A DNA stretch of 8,023 bases, from assembly GCA_002417685.1 (NCBI GenBank), contig DICP01000122.1, positions 11,427 through 19,449 of the forward strand. The letters run 5' to 3'. Source of the DNA: Candidatus Mesolinea sp. UBA5823. GTDB taxonomy: Bacteria; Chloroflexota; Anaerolineae; Anaerolineales; Anaerolineaceae. Shown here piece after piece: positions 5,570 to 8,023 of this stretch. The stretch's first letter is position 1. Each line of letters opens with the position of its first letter. Both the position numbers and the translations under genes were made by a program. Below the pieces are notes generated by a model, which was not told where the DNA came from, did no database searches, and was given only the letters and a program-made list of their open reading frames with translations.

Positions 5570-7912
5570 TTAATCTTGATTAACTGGCCCGTACTTACCA
5601 TAATCTAACACCTCGCGCACTCCCGTTTGTGGGTCAGGTGGTCCGACGATGCCTTTCTCCTCCAACGATTCAATAATGCGTGCAGCGCGAGTATAACCAA
5701 TCCGCAATTTACGTTGAAGCATTGATACAGAAGCACGTCCTTCATTGCGGATGATCTTTAAGGCTTCATTGGTAATCGGGTCCGCATCGCTTTGTTCAAT
5801 ATCCTTTTCTAACTCCTGCCATAGTGGCTGTTGAACGAGCGTAGGGTTAACTAAGGGAGGATGGCTTTCAGAGGCGAAAACCGCGATATCCGGACGTTCT
5901 TCTCCGGAAATCAGTGCCGCTTGTTGGCGCCAAAATTCAGTCAACCGGCTGATCTCAGCATCGGAAACAAAAGTGCCTTGTAACCGCACGGGAGCGGCAG
6001 AATCTGGTGCTAAAAAGAGCATATCCCCTTTGCTGAGCAAGCGTTCAGCGCCAGGTTGGTCGAGGATGACGCGGCTATCCACACTGGAAGCGACAGCAAA
6101 AGCAATTCGGGCGGGGAAGTTAGCTTTAATCAAGCCGGTAATGATATCCGCGGAAGGACGTTGGGTTGAAAGAATCAGGTGAATGCCTGTAGCGCGGGCT
6201 AATTGTGCCAGGCGCGTAAGCGCACGTTCGGTCTCATCGGGGGCGAGCATCATCAAATCAGCCAGCTCGTCAATGACGACCAACAGGAAGGGTAAGGTTT
6301 TCTCTCCCTCGGCAGCTTTCAGCTGGTTGTATTCCACCAGATTACGTACGCCGCTCTCAGCAAACATGCGGTAACGCAAGTCCATTTCGCGCAGCATCCA
6401 TTGCAAAGCGCCGACTACTTTTTCTGCATCTACGATGACAGGAGCTAGCAGATGAGGAATGCCGTTATAGCTGGTAAGTTCCACACGCTTAGGATCCACA
6501 AGCACAAAGCGGATTTGGTCCGGCGTAAGTGTAAGCAGATAACTTGCTAAAATGGCATTGACACACACTGACTTGCCCGAGTTGGTGGTGCCGGCGATCA
6601 GGAGATGCGGCATATCCGCTAAGCTGGCGGTAAAAGGCTGACCGGCGACGTTTTTGCCCAGGGCAAATTTGAGTGGGTCAGGGTTGGTAGCAAAGGAAGG
6701 ACTTTGCACAATTTCTAGAAGTGAAACGAGCTCAGTTTTTTGGTTTGGTACTTCGATGCCGACGTAGCCCTTGCCCGGCACCGGTGCTTGAATGCGTATA
6801 CGCGATGCCTTGAGCGCCATCGCGAGGTCATCCGCTAAGTGTACGATGTTACTGACCCGCACCCGCGTTTTGCCGTTGCGGCTTTCAATATAGTCTGGCT
6901 CCACGCCAAAGAGGGTAATCGCTGGACCGCGGCGAATTTCAACTACATGGACAGGTGTGTTGAACGAACGCAAGGTCTCTTCAATGACGCGGGCGCGATC
7001 GTGATCGTTTTCGCTATCAGGAGTGGCGACGGTTACCGGAGCCAAGATGTCTTCAGGGTTAGGCAGAACCCAAGGGTGAGCGCGTTGAGAGGCAGGCATC
7101 AATGGGGTAGATGGAGCTGATTGTGAAGGTTGGTTACTCCCATTTCGGGGTGCTGCAACCTCCTCTGAAGCTGCAGGTACGGGTTCAGTCGTGGCTTGCT
7201 GGGCAGCTTTGCGGGCAGCTTGCTTGCTCTTCAGGCGGGAAATTTGATTGTGCATAGCTTTGAAAGCTTTACTTACTCCACTGGTTACCTCAGCCATAGA
7301 AAGATCAATGAGCAGAATAAGCGCAATTAGCAGCCAAGCAATTAACCAAATCAATGCACCAGGTGCTCCAAACCAGCGTGTTAGCGTCGTCAGGAGAAAA
7401 TTGCCAACTGCCCCGCCGCCAATTTGATCCTGCCCAGGTAGCCTGTTGGCAAGCAGCTGAAACCATGCCAATAAATTGAAGAGGAATAGAGCAACCCCAA
7501 TGAGGCGGGCAGGCGCAATTTTAGAGAACTTCTCCTGCTTTCGCAGAAAAAGAAACCAGGCGCTCCCGAAAAGCAGCAAAATGGGCAAAATATACGCCCC
7601 CCAACCAAATCCTTGAAACAAGACTCCAGCCCACCAGTTGGGCAGACTGCCGGCATTAGGGGTGAATATGCTAATCACGGTCAGGATGGCGGTAACGAGG
7701 AGAAAAATTCCTAAAATACTTTGTTTTTGTTCCTGTGTGAGTGTAAAAACCGCTTGAGGATCGCGAGCTGTTGTGGATGTAGGTTTGCGGGAAGTGGTGC
7801 GGGAGGATTTGGCTGGTGTGGATTTGCGCGTTGATGATCGGCTGGAAGACCCGCTACCACTTTTGCTTGTTTTTTTATTGGTTTTGTTGGTTGATTTGGC
7901 GCGCCCTGCCAT
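5570..7912 (-). CDS. ftsK: DNA translocase FtsK/SpoIIIE family
   Basis: A 780-residue septal DNA pump that clears and aligns chromosome ends during division. Order, numbered from the start chosen: a basic Ser/Thr/Lys-rich cytoplasmic head (1-50); four membrane helices at about 65-84, 95-123, 136-156 and 183-206; a short linker rich in Ala, Pro and Ser (about 225-290); the alpha/beta motor with Walker A GTTNSGKS (441-448, K447), Walker B LLVVIDELAD (D548, E549) and the conserved LSTQRPSADIITGLIKANFPARIAF; and a C-terminal gamma winged helix (about 707-770) with SMLQRKLRIGYTRAARIIE, the part that reads polar guide sequences and contacts the recombinase in known FtsKs. The linker is far shorter than that of E. 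coli and similar to SpoIIIE. The frame is open to ATG 7996, but that lies upstream of the predicted promoter; ATG 7910-7912 has GGTGGAG five bases before it and begins MAGRAK. Walker A has Asn where Gly is more usual; the core GxxxxGKS is intact. Confidence 0.96.
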   Translation of the reverse strand: MAGRAKSTNKTNKKTSKSGSGSSSRSSTRKSTPAKSSRTTSRKPTSTTARDPQAVFTLTQEQKQSILGIFLLVTAILTVISIFTPNAGSLPNWWAGVLFQGFGWGAYILPILLLFGSAWFLFLRKQEKFSKIAPARLIGVALFLFNLLAWFQLLANRLPGQDQIGGGAVGNFLLTTLTRWFGAPGALIWLIAWLLIALILLIDLSMAEVTSGVSKAFKAMHNQISRLKSKQAARKAAQQATTEPVPAASEEVAAPRNGSNQPSQSAPSTPLMPASQRAHPWVLPNPEDILAPVTVATPDSENDHDRARVIEETLRSFNTPVHVVEIRRGPAITLFGVEPDYIESRNGKTRVRVSNIVHLADDLAMALKASRIRIQAPVPGKGYVGIEVPNQKTELVSLLEIVQSPSFATNPDPLKFALGKNVAGQPFTASLADMPHLLIAGTTNSGKSVCVNAILASYLLTLTPDQIRFVLVDPKRVELTSYNGIPHLLAPVIVDAEKVVGALQWMLREMDLRYRMFAESGVRNLVEYNQLKAAEGEKTLPFLLVVIDELADLMMLAPDETERALTRLAQLARATGIHLILSTQRPSADIITGLIKANFPARIAFAVASSVDSRVILDQPGAERLLSKGDMLFLAPDSAAPVRLQGTFVSDAEISRLTEFWRQQAALISGEERPDIAVFASESHPPLVNPTLVQQPLWQELEKDIEQSDADPITNEALKIIRNEGRASVSMLQRKLRIGYTRAARIIESLEEKGIVGPPDPQTGVREVLDYGKYGPVNQD

Positions 7913-7917
7913 ATCAT

Positions 7918-7924
7918 CTCCACC
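7918..7924 (-). promoter_or_regulatory. Ribosome binding site deciding the ftsK start
   Basis: GGTGGAG on the minus strand, five bases before the ATG at 7910-7912. The in-frame ATG at 7994-7996 has no comparable site and is upstream of the predicted promoter. This sets the ftsK product at 780 residues instead of 808. Confidence 0.8.
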
Positions 7925-7943
7925 GAATGAAATTTGTAATCGG

Positions 7944-7952
7944 ATTATAGCA
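7944..7952 (-). promoter_or_regulatory. Extended -10 promoter of ftsK
   Basis: Reads TGCTATAAT on the minus strand: the TGn extension plus a perfect TATAAT. No -35 of quality stands at 16-18 bases, common for extended -10 promoters. The predicted start near 7937 gives a leader of about 25 bases. The remaining bases up to the right edge (about 7953-8023) hold nothing I can assign to a gene. Confidence 0.7.
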
Positions 7953-8023
7953 TGAAGGCTTCTTTGCGCCGTCGAGCTCTTGAAGTGTAAGAGCAAAGTG
8001 ATAATGTCCTAAAGTAGCAAAAT

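Noticed and set aside
5488..5580. TTAATCAAGATTAA palindrome at the ftsK stop codon as a terminator of ftsK
   Set aside because: The repeat is AT-only at its ends, has a two-base loop, overlaps the coding end and is not followed by a T-run on the minus strand. I see no convincing ftsK terminator.
7918..8023. A minus-strand frame open at the right edge, ending four bases before the ftsK start, as the tail of an upstream gene
   Set aside because: Only about 35 codons are visible, the peptide resembles nothing I know, and the frame runs through the ftsK promoter box. It cannot be supported from this window.

Overview
The window carries six protein genes, all on the minus strand, and they look like ordinary bacterial housekeeping. 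I found no RNA gene, mobile element, CRISPR array, recombination site or phage or plasmid marker. The source is a bacterium of roughly balanced base composition. The FtsK sequence, a four-domain ribosomal protein S1 with an acidic tail, and a paired set of M16 peptidases whose active member has a 'GPSNLNMFGSGG' type insert are most like what I associate with Chloroflexota (Anaerolineae). That placement is inference only, because no marker such as rRNA is present.

In transcription order (right to left): (1) a DNA translocase of the FtsK/SpoIIIE family, preceded by an extended -10 promoter; (2) ribosomal protein S1, with its own promoter of perfect -10 and 17-bp spacing in the 122-bp gap, and a strong intrinsic terminator behind it; (3) an M19 membrane-dipeptidase-family metallopeptidase that starts right after that terminator; (4) a small four-helix membrane protein of unknown function, 14 bp further on; (5) an M16 zinc peptidase with an intact HxxEH site, behind its own extended -10 promoter; (6) a second M16 protein one base further on, lacking the zinc motif and running off the left edge of the window.

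Functionally there are three blocks: chromosome segregation (ftsK), translation (S1), and peptide turnover (dipeptidase with its membrane neighbour, then the M16 active/inactive pair, which probably forms a heterodimer). Nothing links the blocks beyond shared orientation.

The points worth a second look concern expression signals rather than new gene content. The promoters show that the longest reading frames of ftsK and S1 begin too early. The dipeptidase start codon sits directly behind a terminator U-tract with no ribosome binding site. The active M16 gene appears to have an almost leaderless mRNA. A perfect AAAGGAG stands in the ftsK-S1 gap in front of a 16-codon frame. I did not find evidence of an undescribed system.
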